This document shows positions 1-9,703 of a stretch of 64,000 bases of DNA, in pieces (the first letter of the stretch is position 1; each line of letters starts with the position of its first letter). Location: positions 8,122,001 through 8,186,000 of the forward strand of contig JAPMAC010000207.1 in assembly GCA_028671895.1 (NCBI GenBank). Direction: 5' to 3'. The position numbers and the translations under genes were made by a program. Source of the DNA: Oenanthe sinensis (lineage: Eukaryota; Streptophyta; Magnoliopsida; Apiales; Apiaceae). The notes beneath the pieces were generated by a model. The model ran no database searches. It was not told the origin of the DNA and was given only the letters and a program-made list of their open reading frames with translations.

Positions 1-1543
1 ACTTCTTCTTTTCTTCTTCTATCTGGTTTCTGAGATTGGCTTCTGTTACAACATGACAACTGACTTTACTAACTTGAACAGCTAAGTCTTCAGTCAACTT
101 AACAGTCAACTTGTCATGATTTCTTTTTAACTGTTTAAAAACTTCAGTCTCATCAACTAACTCTTTGACTTTGAGTCTGAGTTTCTTAACCTTATCTCTT
201 TCACCATCTAGTTCTTTACCTAGCAAAGCAAACATCTTAGGACAAGAAGGATTTACCTCTATTCCTCTGTCACGGGTGGGAGACAGTGATTCCTCGGATG
301 AAGCCATAAGAGCAAGATTTCCTAGCTCTTCCTCATCATCGTTATCTGAATCATCCCAGCTTTTGCCTGCTGCTAGATAGGACTTTCCTTGATGCTTTTT
401 CACGAGCGCATCATACTTCTCCTTGAGCTCTTCGTAAGATTATCTCTTCTTCCCTTGCTTAGGCTTCTTGCACTCAGTTGCAAAGTGGCCTAGCTCATTA
501 CAGTTAAAGCAACGAAACTTGCTTCTATCAACTAAGCCGGTCTTGTAGCCGCTTTTTGATACTGCTGTCGAAGAACCTCCTTTTTGGAATCTTCCAAAAT
601 TAGGCTTACTTCTGAATGAGGAGTTTCTTCGGAATCTCATGTTGCCAAACTTCCTGGAAACCATAGCTAGAGATTCATCTTCCAGTTGATCTAGTTCTTC
701 CAGCGAGTAGAAATCACCATCTTCTTGTTTGTCAGAAGTATGTCCAAGTTCTGGAACCACATACTCTGTTGAACTGTTAGAAGGTGCAACAGCCTTCACT
801 TCTTCTTTCTCTGGTGCTTCTACCATTAATGCCTTGGAAGAACTCAGTACCTTACCTCTTCCGTACATCTCTCTGGTTTGGATCTGTTCCAGCTCATAAG
901 TTTTTAAAACTCCGTAGAGTCTTTCTAGGGTTACTTCTTTCATGTCTCTAGATTCCCGGATGGCTGCAATCCTATGCTCCAGATGCTCTGGTAAGGTCAG
1001 CAAAAACTTCCTGTTCACCTCTTGGTTCTGATAAAACTTTCCATTCATGTTGAGCTCGTTTATCAATTTGTTTAGTCTCTGAAACACCTCAGAGATACCC
1101 TCACCAGGGTTGGATCTAAACTGCTCATATTGGGTGGTCAGGATTTCCAGTCTATTCTCCTTAACTTCTTCAGTTCCCTCATTGATAATTTCAATTGTTT
1201 CCCAGATCTGTTTTGCATTCTTGCAATTTACTACTTGGTTGTACATGATGTAGTCTAAGGATTCAATTAATATGAGCTTCAGGTTATTATCAAGGGACAC
1301 AGCTTCTGTTTCCTCATCTGTATAGTCTGCCGGACTTTTTGGAAACTGTCTGTGGGGAATTACAACCCCATCAACCGTGTATTCGAGAATAACTGATATA
1401 GGGGGTTCAACACCTTTGGCCTTGACTAATGCATACTTGGGATTTGCAATCCCGATAAACAGTAGCATTTTGTGTTTCCACAAGTTGTAGTGTTCTCTAT
1501 CGAACTGTGGAATTTTAATGCTAGTCACTTTCTGGGGACTCAT
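1..1543 (-). pseudogene. SIRE-L gag (partial, one internal stop)
   Basis: Capsid/nucleocapsid polyprotein of a minus-strand Copia/SIRE element. The start at 1543 lies just inside the PBS and reads MSPQKVTSIKIPQFDREHYN, a typical UBN2-type gag N-terminus. A CX2CX4HX4C zinc knuckle (CFNCNELGHFATEC) near residue 344 fits RNA binding in the virus-like particle. The frame stops at TAA 440-442 but continues open in the same frame to position 1. The continuation carries an acidic serine-rich block with LALMASS, also found in the SIRE-Y gag, and a coiled-coil-like charged tail. The pol lies beyond the left edge. One stop makes it formally a pseudogene; a sequencing error cannot be excluded. Confidence 0.85.
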
Positions 1544-1749
1544 CTTTAATAAGATTAAAAATTAAGTGTTTCAAAAAATATTTTAATTTTTGACTTAAAA
1601 CAATTTTTGATCAAAAATAATTTTTTAGAAAAAAATTATTTCGAATTTAAAAATTATTTCGAATTTAAAATAATTTTTGTGATCTGTATGAGTTCGCGGA
1701 ATTTGATTTGGATCTGATATTAACTATATCAACCAGCTCTGATGCCAAT
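1544..1749 (-). other. SIRE-L leader with primer binding site
   Basis: AT-rich untranslated leader between gag and LTR on the minus strand. The PBS lies at 1736-1747 and reads TGGCATCAGAGC on the minus strand, one base from the usual plant initiator-Met primer match TGGTATCAGAGC. Repeated A/T blocks around 1615-1675 are otherwise featureless. Confidence 0.75.
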
Positions 1750-2596
1750 TGTTGGTCCCTGATATTGTAGAAGGGGGGTTGAATACAATATCTGAAAATT
1801 AATCGCGGAATAATTTGGATTAAAAATATTATTATAATTACTCGCGAAATATTAATTATAATGAAATACTGTTCAAGTGAAAGATATAATTTAAACTTGA
1901 TTAGTATTACACAATTAATATTTTAGAAAACTGTTATATAATTGATAAAAAAAGTCTAGAACAAATTTGACATGAACTATTCGTGTTTAATCAATTATAT
2001 TCAAACTCAGCACAGAAATATGTGAATATTACAATGCAGATAAATTACTGAATTTGATCTGATTTTCTAACTTCTTAACAATTGAACCACTACAAGTGAA
2101 GAGATGATCTCATATTTATAGAGATTTCAAAAAGGCTGCTATGACCTTTTTGAGTATGACTTTATTACAAGAAAATAAGTCTGTATGACTTATTTTAACA
2201 CTTGTATGACTTATAAAAGACTGGGCATGACTTATTTTGGTCGGTATGACCTTTTGAAAGTTCGGTATGACTTCTTTAAAGTCATATTCGGATTTTATCT
2301 AATTAAAATAAATCGGTATGACTTATTTTAATTTAAACAAAATTGGTTCAGCATGACCTTTTGAGCACAGTACTCTCGGTATGACTTCCTGAGTTTCTTC
2401 GGTATGACTTATTTAAATAAGCTCGGTATGACTTATTTAATAAGCTCGGTATGACTTATTTATATATATATATATAAGAAACTCGGTATGACTTATTTAA
2501 TAAGTCATACTGACTGTTTATATATATATATATAAGTCATATTGATCCATTTCTTTTATAGTAAATTAATTCAACTTAATTTAATTAGTTAATTTA
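1750..2596 (-). repeat. SIRE-L 5' LTR, U5 side (part 1)
   Basis: The LTR of the minus-strand SIRE-L element ends at 1750 (CA on the minus strand) directly before the PBS. A TATA-like element (CTATAAATATG on the minus strand) lies at 2111-2121 and is the probable promoter. The LTR is cut at 2596 by SIRE-Y and resumes at 14052. The two parts add up to about 1.43 kb. Confidence 0.75.
2195..2515 (-). repeat. Degenerate array of the CGGTATGACTTATTT motif in the SIRE-L U3
   Basis: The words CGGTATGACTT or TATGACTTATTT recur about a dozen times with irregular spacing, interrupted by (TA)n tracts near 2460-2475 and 2519-2533. This is a U3 minisatellite private to this element. Confidence 0.75.
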
Positions 2597-3561
2597 TGTT
2601 AGGAATATAATAATTTGATGATGTACAAAATACTAGAACAGGATTTAGCACAGTCTATCTGCAAGAAGCAATCGACTGATAAATATCGATCGATAAGTCA
2701 TCAACTGATAATAAGCCATCGACTGATAAAGCCAATCGAGAAGTCATCGATCGAGAAGTCATCAACTGATATTTATCAATCGAGAACTCAAGTCATCAAC
2801 TGATATTTATCAATCGAGAACTCAAGTCATCAACTGATATTTATTGATCGAGAACTCATCAACGGATATATACTCATCAACGGATATTTCCTGATCGAGA
2901 ACTCATCAATGGATATTTATTGATCGAGAAGTCATTAACGGATATTTACCAATCGAGAAGTCTCACAAGTACTCGATTGATTAGCTCACAGCCTGACTTC
3001 TCGAAGCTTAAAGGAGATGAGTATTCGGTTGATTCAAACAACTAGTTTCAAGGAAAGTGTTCGAATATCAAAACAAATATATTGCAGATATGCTATGGGA
3101 AGGAAAGCGAAAATTAAGGAAGCTGTCGATCAGAGTTTACTCTAACAGAGAATGCTCTATCAGAGATTATCAACCGACAGAGTTTAACAGAAAAGGAAGC
3201 TGTCAACTAATAATTAGGGATTTTATTCCTATTGTAATTTTACTTTCTGTTATTAGTTGATAGGCAGCTCTCTATATAAACTCTATGTAACCTAATTGTA
3301 AAGGAGTGGAAGAGGGAAAATAATTGTCTTAGTAATATTTTTGTGAGAGCATAGAGATAGAGAGAGTTGCTGTGATAAACACAGAGAAGCTGCTAGGGTT
3401 TGTGTACATCCTAGGAGAGTTTTGTATTCACAAATCAATAATACAAAACAGTACTTATTCATATCTTCGTGTTTGAGTTTGTTATTAATTTGATTTTAAA
3501 TCAGGCAGAAAAGACACACAAGTATTCAACCCCCCCTTCTACTTGTGCAACTGGGAAAACA
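2597..3561 (+). repeat. SIRE-Y 5' LTR
   Basis: Begins TGTTAGGAATATAA and ends GGGAAAACA. A TATA box (TATATAAA) lies at 3273-3280, followed by a transcribed-looking leader. The U3 carries a degenerate tandem array (2680-2965) of a unit close to TCATCAACTGATATTTATC plus AATCGAGAA. The copy at 13082-14046 matches almost exactly. Confidence 0.95.
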
Positions 3562-3598
3562 ATTGGTATCAGAGCCTAACGTTTAAAATCGATCAAAG
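3562..3598 (+). other. SIRE-Y primer binding site
   Basis: ATTGGTATCAGAGCCTAACG follows the LTR directly. TGGTATCAGAGCC is complementary to the 3' end of plant initiator tRNA-Met, the standard primer for Copia minus-strand synthesis. Confidence 0.9.
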
Positions 3599-5898
3599 GT
3601 GTCTGGAAACAAAGATGGCAATTCTAAGATTCCTATGCTTAAAAGAAACGAGTTCACCCACTGGAAGGTTAAGATGCTGCACCATCTGGAAGCAACAGAC
3701 CCTGACTACCTTGAAAGAATTCATGAAGGACCCTATGTGCCCTTAAAGCTTGTGCCTCAAATCAATGAAGAAGGTAAAGTAACTGAAGAACACTTCATTG
3801 GAAAACCCAAGGCTGAATGGACAAGAGAGGACAAGGAGAATGTCCTTAAGGAGGCAAAAGTCAAAAACATTCTCTTTAACAGTTTGGATTCTGTCCTTAC
3901 AAACTGTGTTATATCATGCACCACTGCTAAGGAGATGTGGACAAAACTTGAAGTGCACTGTCAAGGGACTAAAGACGTCAAGAAGAATGCAAGGTCTTTG
4001 CTAATTCATGAGTATGAATATTTTGAAGCTAAATCTGGAGAATCTATCACTGAGATGTATGATAGGTTTACAAAACTTCTGAATGAGATGGCTATGCTTG
4101 GTAAGGTTTATGATTCTGAAGATACAAACACCAAGTTTCTCAGAGCACTTCCTGAAGAGTGGGACAATAAAACAACAGCCATAAGAGAAGCTAGAGATTT
4201 GGATGAACTAACTCTAGAAGAATTGTATGGCAGACTCAAGACATATGATTTGGAGATGCAACAGAGAAAGAATAAGAAGTCTGTAAAGACAAAATCTGTG
4301 GCACTCTTGATGGAGTCTGAGAAAGAACAACAGGAACAACCCACAGAAGCTAGAATCAAGGATTCAAGGAAGAAGGGTAAAGCTGTTGTGGAGTCAGAGT
4401 CTACTGACACAGACTCTGATTCTGATGAAGAGATTGACCTAAGTCAAATGATGGCTATGTTTGCAAAAAATTTCAAAAGAATGAAATTTAACAAAAGAAC
4501 TGGAAAATTTAGCAAGAGACCATCATTCAAGAAGGAAGATGAGAAGGTTGAGAAGAGCAAGAGTACAATAATCAAACTTGACAAAGCAAAGGTCAAATGT
4601 TTCAACTGTGGAATATTGGGCCACTTTGCTAGTGAATGCAGAAAGTCAAAAAGTCAAGGAAAAGGAAAAGCACTTCTATCAACAGGAAAGGACTGGGCAG
4701 ACTCAAGCTCAGAGGATGAAATTGATTATGAAAATCTAGCACTGATGGCATCCTCCTCAAGAAAATCATAGTCTCCCAAAGAACCCTCATCTCCTAAAAC
4801 TCAGGTATCAATCTTTACTCCTGAATCCTTAATTAATTTAGACTCTGATGGTATAGAAACTGTGCAAAGTGCGGTCAATAAAATAATGACAACATGTAGG
4901 TCTCTCACTAGTGAAAGTGAAAGGTTGAGAGAGGAAAATTTGACCTTGACTAAAAGGAATGATCATTTAGAGTCTGAGTTAATATTAATGGAACAATACA
5001 AAAAGGATTCTGAGAAACATAGTCATAACTACACTGAAATCTTGAAGGCCTATGACTATGTTAAGAAAGAACTAGAAGAAGAGAGACTCAAGTTTAGAGT
5101 CTGGACAGACTCTGGTAGAAAAGTTCAAGAAATTCTCAATAATCAAAATGTGTGTCAAACTTCTGGTCTAGGCTATGACAAGAGTCAAGACAAAAGACCT
5201 ATTGTTGAGAATGATAACAGTGAAGAAGCTAGCCAAGTTAATAAGACTAAAGACAAAAGTACATTTGTTCCTGTTAAGTTTGTGACACCTAAAGAAAAAT
5301 CTGAAACCACAAACTCATCTGTCATTAGTCCCCCTGTTGTTAACAAAAAGACAGATGAAACAGGAGCAAATAACTCTAAGAAAAATATTAATATAGGGTA
5401 CTTGTCTAAGTCAAAATTAAAAGAAAGGCTAGAGAACTTATCAGAGTCTACCAAAACTAGGAGAAATAGGAATGGTAAGGAAGGAATTAATAAGGCAAAA
5501 ATTACCAAAAGGATCCTAATGCTCCTAGAAAGAAGTGTTATAGATGTGGCAACCACAACCATTTGGCTATAGATTGTAAAGCAAAGATTGAGAAGAAATC
5601 AGAGTCTAATCCTTCACAGACTCTGAAAAGTCACTACATACCACAGAAACCATGTTATCACTGTGGTAGCATATTTCATTCTATCTATATGTGTAAGGAC
5701 TATCATGACTTGTATTACAATTTTTATAAGTTAAAATCTTCTATTGATAAAAGTTGGTATGACACTGTCAAGACTCCACCAGAGTCTAAGGCAACAAAAG
5801 AGACAGGTAAATCAAAGGTGAAAATTGTAAAGCCTGCTTCTCCCAAAGTTAGTAGAAAAGGATCCAAAACTGTTTGGGTCCTCAAAACATCTAACTAG
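3599..5898 (+). pseudogene. SIRE-Y gag with one stop and one frameshift
   Basis: Structural polyprotein forming the retrotransposon particle. The frame opening at 3599 (MSGNKDGNSKIPMLKRNEFT) has a UBN2-type capsid region at about residues 50-220 and a zinc knuckle CFNCGILGHFASEC at residue 334. TAG at 4769-4771 interrupts it, and the same frame then runs on through a coiled-coil-like region to 5572. A second cysteine knuckle (CYRCGNHNHLAIDC) is encoded near 5535-5576 in a different frame, which continues to TAG 5896-5898. The shift therefore lies around an A-run near 5500-5510. Pol begins 12 bp further on, in another frame. The first 390 codons look undamaged. Confidence 0.85.
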
Positions 5899-5909
5899 TT
5901 GCTTTATGT

Positions 5910-8900
5910 ATGCAGGGAACCAGGGTAAAGAATGTAACCCTAATCCTGGACAGTGGATGCTCAGGACACATGACTGGAAAGAAATCCCTGCTTACAGACT
6001 TTGTGGAAATGGCTGGCCCAGAAGTATCCTTTGGGGATGGCAACAAAGGACAAACACTGGGATATGGCAAGATTGTACTTGAGAATGTCATCATTGAACA
6101 AGTAGCTCTAGTTGATGGCTTAAGGCATAATTTAATAAGCATAAGTCAACTTGGAGATAAAGGTTACCATACTGGCTTTGACAACAAAGAGTGTCTTGTG
6201 ACTCACAAAGAAACAGGCATTGTGGTTTTCAAAGGACTTAGGCATGGTAACATTTATGAAGCCAGCTTGGAGGATTGCATACACAGTGAAATCACATGTC
6301 TATATAGCAAGGCCTCAACAGAAGAAAGCTGGAAATGGCACAAGAAACTGTCACACATCAACTTCAAAACACTCAATAAGTTGGTTAAACAGAATCTTGT
6401 AAGAGGATTACCACAGGTTGATTTTGTGCAAGATGGACTTTGTGAAGCATGTCAACTTGGGAAGCAAAGAAAATCATCCTTCAAGAGAAAGACAATTAAC
6501 ACCATTTCTGAACCCTTTTATTTATTGCATCTTGATTTATTTGGTCCAGTAAATGTTATGTCAATTAACAAAAGGAAATATACTCTTGTTATTGTAGATG
6601 ATTTTACAAGATTCACATGGGTTTTCTTTCTACATTCAAAGGATGAAGCTCCACAACACATAAAAGACCATATCACCTTTCTGGAAAGGAAATCAACAAA
6701 AACAGTTAAAATTCTAAGGAGTGACAATGGTACTGAATTCAAGAATTCAATCATGGAGGACTATTGTGCATCAAAGGGAATTACTCAACAATTTTCTGCA
6801 CCAGGAACTCCTCAACAAAATGGAGTTGTGGAGAGAAAGAATAGAACACTCATAGAAGCTGCCAAAACAATGTTGGCAGAATCTAAGCTACCAGTCTATT
6901 TTTGGGCAGAGGCAGTCAATACAGCATGTTTCACTCAAAACTGCACCATAATAAACATGCATGGAAAGACTCCCTATGAAATGATAAAGAACAAGAAGCC
7001 AAGTGTGAAACACTTTCACATATTTGGATGCAAGTGTTATATACTGAAAGTACATCCTGAAAATCTAAGCAAATTTGAAGCCAAGGCAGATGAGTCAATT
7101 TTTCTTGGATATACATCAAACACAAAAGCATTCAGAGTGTTTAATCTCAGAACCAAAATTGTTATGGAATCTATTCATGTTGCATTTGATGATAAAAAGT
7201 TTACAGGATTGCAGGATGAGTCAGAGTCTACTACACTGGAATTTGAAAATCTAAAAAGTTCTGAGATAAATGAAGAAGAAGAGGATGAAGACCCTCAAAC
7301 AACTCCTGAACCAACACAGGAATCTGCACACTCTGAGGGGGAGTCAGAAAATTCAACTCCAAATAATTCAGAGTCTAACAGGTCAGGGTCTACCCAGACA
7401 GAGTCTAGACAGACAGAGTCTAACTCATCAAGGTCTGGATCAAGCAACTCTGAAACCTTGTCAGATTCAAGCAATTTAGGGGGAGCCTCTTCATTTGAAT
7501 TTCACTCAAATACAGAAGATGCAAATGACTTAGGGGGAGCTTCAAGTTCAAGAACCAATCTTCCACCAGCTAGAAAATGGACAAGGGATCACACTCCTGA
7601 CTTAATAATTGGTGACCCTGAGAGTGGTGTACAAACAAGAACAGCCACTCAAAATGAATGTCTTTATAGCTGTTTTCTCTCAAAGAATGAACCCAAGAAA
7701 ATTGAGGAAGCCTTGCAAGACCCTGATTGGATTATTGCAATGCAAGAAGAATTGAATGAATTTGAGAGAAATAAAGTGTGGAAACTAGTACCAAGACCTA
7801 GAAATAGATCTGTTGTGGGTGCAAAATGGGTTTACAGAAACAAACTTGATGAGAATGGAACTGTAGTAAGAAACAAAGCAAGGCTAGTTGCAAAAGGATA
7901 CTCACAGGAGGAAGGAATTGACTATGATGAAACTTTTGCACCAGTAGCAAGATTGGAAGCTATCAGAATGTTTCTTGCCTTTGCAGCTCATTCAAAATTC
8001 AAGGTGTATCAGATGGATGTGAAAAGTGCCTTCTTAAATGGAGAATTGGAAGAAGAAGTCTATGTGGAGCAACCACCAGGATTTATTGATCCAAAGTTTC
8101 CTGATCATGTTTACAGGTTAGACAAGGCACTGTATGGATTGAAGCAAGCACCTAGAGCATGGTATGAAACTCTTTCAAAATTTCTTCTGGAAAATGAATT
8201 CACAAGAGGTACCATTGACAAAACTCTCTTTATTAGAAAATGTAAAGGTGATATTTTGCTTGTCCAAATTTATGTTGATGATATTATATTTGGATCTACT
8301 AATGATAAACTCTGTGAAAAGTTTAGTCAACTAATGCAGTCAAATTATGAAATGAGCATGATGGGAGAATTAAACTTCTTTTTGGGGCTTCAAGTCAAAC
8401 AGAATGATGATGGAATTTTCATCAATCAAACAAAGTATGTAAGAGAACTGTTGAAGAAGTTTGATATGCAAGACTCTGCAACTGCTAAAACTCCCATGTC
8501 AACTGCCACTAAGCTAGACTCTGACCCAAAGGGTAAGAAAGTTAACAACACTAGCTACAGAGGTATGATTGGCTCATTGTTATATTTAACTGCTAGTAGA
8601 CCAGATATAATGTTTGCAACTTGTCTGTGTGCTAGATTTCAAGCTGACCCTAGAGAATCACATTTAATAGCTGTGAAAAGAATTTTTAGATATCTCAAGG
8701 GGGCACAAACTCTTGGTCTTTGGTATCCTAGAGAGTCAGATTTTTCACTAATTGATTATTCAGATTCTGACTATGCAGGATGCAATGACTATGCAGGATG
8801 CAAAGTAGACAGGAAAAGCACAACAGGACAATGCCACTTTCTTGGCAACAGATTAATTTCATGGTTTAGCAAGAAACAACAAACAGTATCCACCTCAACA

Positions 8901-9230
8901 GCTGAGGCTGAATACATTGCAGCTGGAAGTTGCTGTGCTCAAATTCTGTGGATGAGAAATCAATTACTTGATTATGGACTAACATTATCAAATATTCCTA
9001 TGTATTGTGATAATACTAGTGCTATTAAAATTGCAGAGAATCCAGTCCAACACTCCAGAACAAAGCACATTGATGTCTGGTATCACTTCATTAGAGAACA
9101 TGTTGAAAATGGCACTGTGACACTTCACTATGTTCCAACTGACAGACAGATTGCAGACATTTTGACAAAACCACTTGATGAATCTACCTTTCTCAAACTG
9201 GTAGGTGAATTAGGTATGTTAAATATGTAA
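5910..9230 (+). CDS. SIRE-Y pol: protease, integrase, RT, RNase H
   Basis: 1,106 codons without a stop. Protease active-site triplet D14-S15-G16 in ILDSGCSGHMTG. Integrase zinc domain with H144, H149, C178, C181. Integrase catalytic D209, D272, E308, with the usual D-35-E spacing. RT with YVDD at residues 788-791. RNase H from about residue 950, ending with the Copia-typical ADILTKPLDESTF. The acidic serine-rich linker between integrase and RT (about residues 440-550) is rich in the AGACTCTGA/TCAGAGTCT word. An 18-bp tandem duplication in the RNase H (8769-8804) adds six residues. The start codon could lie upstream if gag and pol are joined by recoding; the ATG at 5910 is the first in frame. 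This is the best candidate in the window for a still-functional Copia pol. Confidence 0.93.
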   Translation: MQGTRVKNVTLILDSGCSGHMTGKKSLLTDFVEMAGPEVSFGDGNKGQTLGYGKIVLENVIIEQVALVDGLRHNLISISQLGDKGYHTGFDNKECLVTHKETGIVVFKGLRHGNIYEASLEDCIHSEITCLYSKASTEESWKWHKKLSHINFKTLNKLVKQNLVRGLPQVDFVQDGLCEACQLGKQRKSSFKRKTINTISEPFYLLHLDLFGPVNVMSINKRKYTLVIVDDFTRFTWVFFLHSKDEAPQHIKDHITFLERKSTKTVKILRSDNGTEFKNSIMEDYCASKGITQQFSAPGTPQQNGVVERKNRTLIEAAKTMLAESKLPVYFWAEAVNTACFTQNCTIINMHGKTPYEMIKNKKPSVKHFHIFGCKCYILKVHPENLSKFEAKADESIFLGYTSNTKAFRVFNLRTKIVMESIHVAFDDKKFTGLQDESESTTLEFENLKSSEINEEEEDEDPQTTPEPTQESAHSEGESENSTPNNSESNRSGSTQTESRQTESNSSRSGSSNSETLSDSSNLGGASSFEFHSNTEDANDLGGASSSRTNLPPARKWTRDHTPDLIIGDPESGVQTRTATQNECLYSCFLSKNEPKKIEEALQDPDWIIAMQEELNEFERNKVWKLVPRPRNRSVVGAKWVYRNKLDENGTVVRNKARLVAKGYSQEEGIDYDETFAPVARLEAIRMFLAFAAHSKFKVYQMDVKSAFLNGELEEEVYVEQPPGFIDPKFPDHVYRLDKALYGLKQAPRAWYETLSKFLLENEFTRGTIDKTLFIRKCKGDILLVQIYVDDIIFGSTNDKLCEKFSQLMQSNYEMSMMGELNFFLGLQVKQNDDGIFINQTKYVRELLKKFDMQDSATAKTPMSTATKLDSDPKGKKVNNTSYRGMIGSLLYLTASRPDIMFATCLCARFQADPRESHLIAVKRIFRYLKGAQTLGLWYPRESDFSLIDYSDSDYAGCNDYAGCKVDRKSTTGQCHFLGNRLISWFSKKQQTVSTSTAEAEYIAAGSCCAQILWMRNQLLDYGLTLSNIPMYCDNTSAIKIAENPVQHSRTKHIDVWYHFIREHVENGTVTLHYVPTDRQIADILTKPLDESTFLKLVGELGMLNM

Positions 9231-9703
9231 GTGATCAAAATTACAAGAAGCAAGGTATGTACTTTAATTATAGTCCCTGTCTTAACACACTATGATTAAT
9301 TAAAATTGCAAAATTTTGTTTGGTACTTTACCTTGACAGAGTCCAGTTCTTAGACTCTGACGAGTCTGTAGACTCTGAGAGCCTGTAGACTCGGAGAGTC
9401 TGTAGACTCTGAGAAAAATATCGCCTAGACTCTGAATCGGTCAATATTCGCGCCTGCAGACTCTGATTTCTTTTAAACGGTTCAATTGACTTGAAATAGG
9501 CGGTAACAGTTATCTTTTGACTGGAGATAGACTGTAGACTCGTGTGTATTGTATGCAATTCAAATAAAATAGAAATTTTTTCATACAATTTACTCACTTG
9601 TTTATTGCAATTATTTTCTAAGGCAAAAATATTCACAGAGCTTTTTGCGAACCCTAGTTAATTTCTTCAAGTTTTTCCATCACTTTCCTCATCAACAACT
9701 TCA
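9231..9703 (+). other. SIRE-Y pol-env spacer with AGACTCTGA cluster
   Basis: Non-coding spacer. Between about 9340 and 9545 the word AGACTCTGA and one-mismatch forms (GTAGACTC, GAGTCTGTAGACTC) recur roughly ten times. The rest is AT-rich leader before the envelope-like ATG at 9704. Confidence 0.75.

Noticed and set aside
2615..3260. Short ORFs at 2615 and 3057, repeated at 13100 and 13542
   Set aside because: They are chance frames in the SIRE-Y LTRs, duplicated with the LTR; one is encoded by the tandem array.
5896..5925. Intron between SIRE-Y gag and pol (acceptor-like TTTATGTATGCAG)
   Set aside because: No convincing donor was found, and gag-pol frame changes are usual in Copia elements without splicing.
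9328..9636. Minus-strand 102-codon ORF
   Set aside because: Reads the complement of the AGACTCTGA cluster in the SIRE-Y spacer; no homology.
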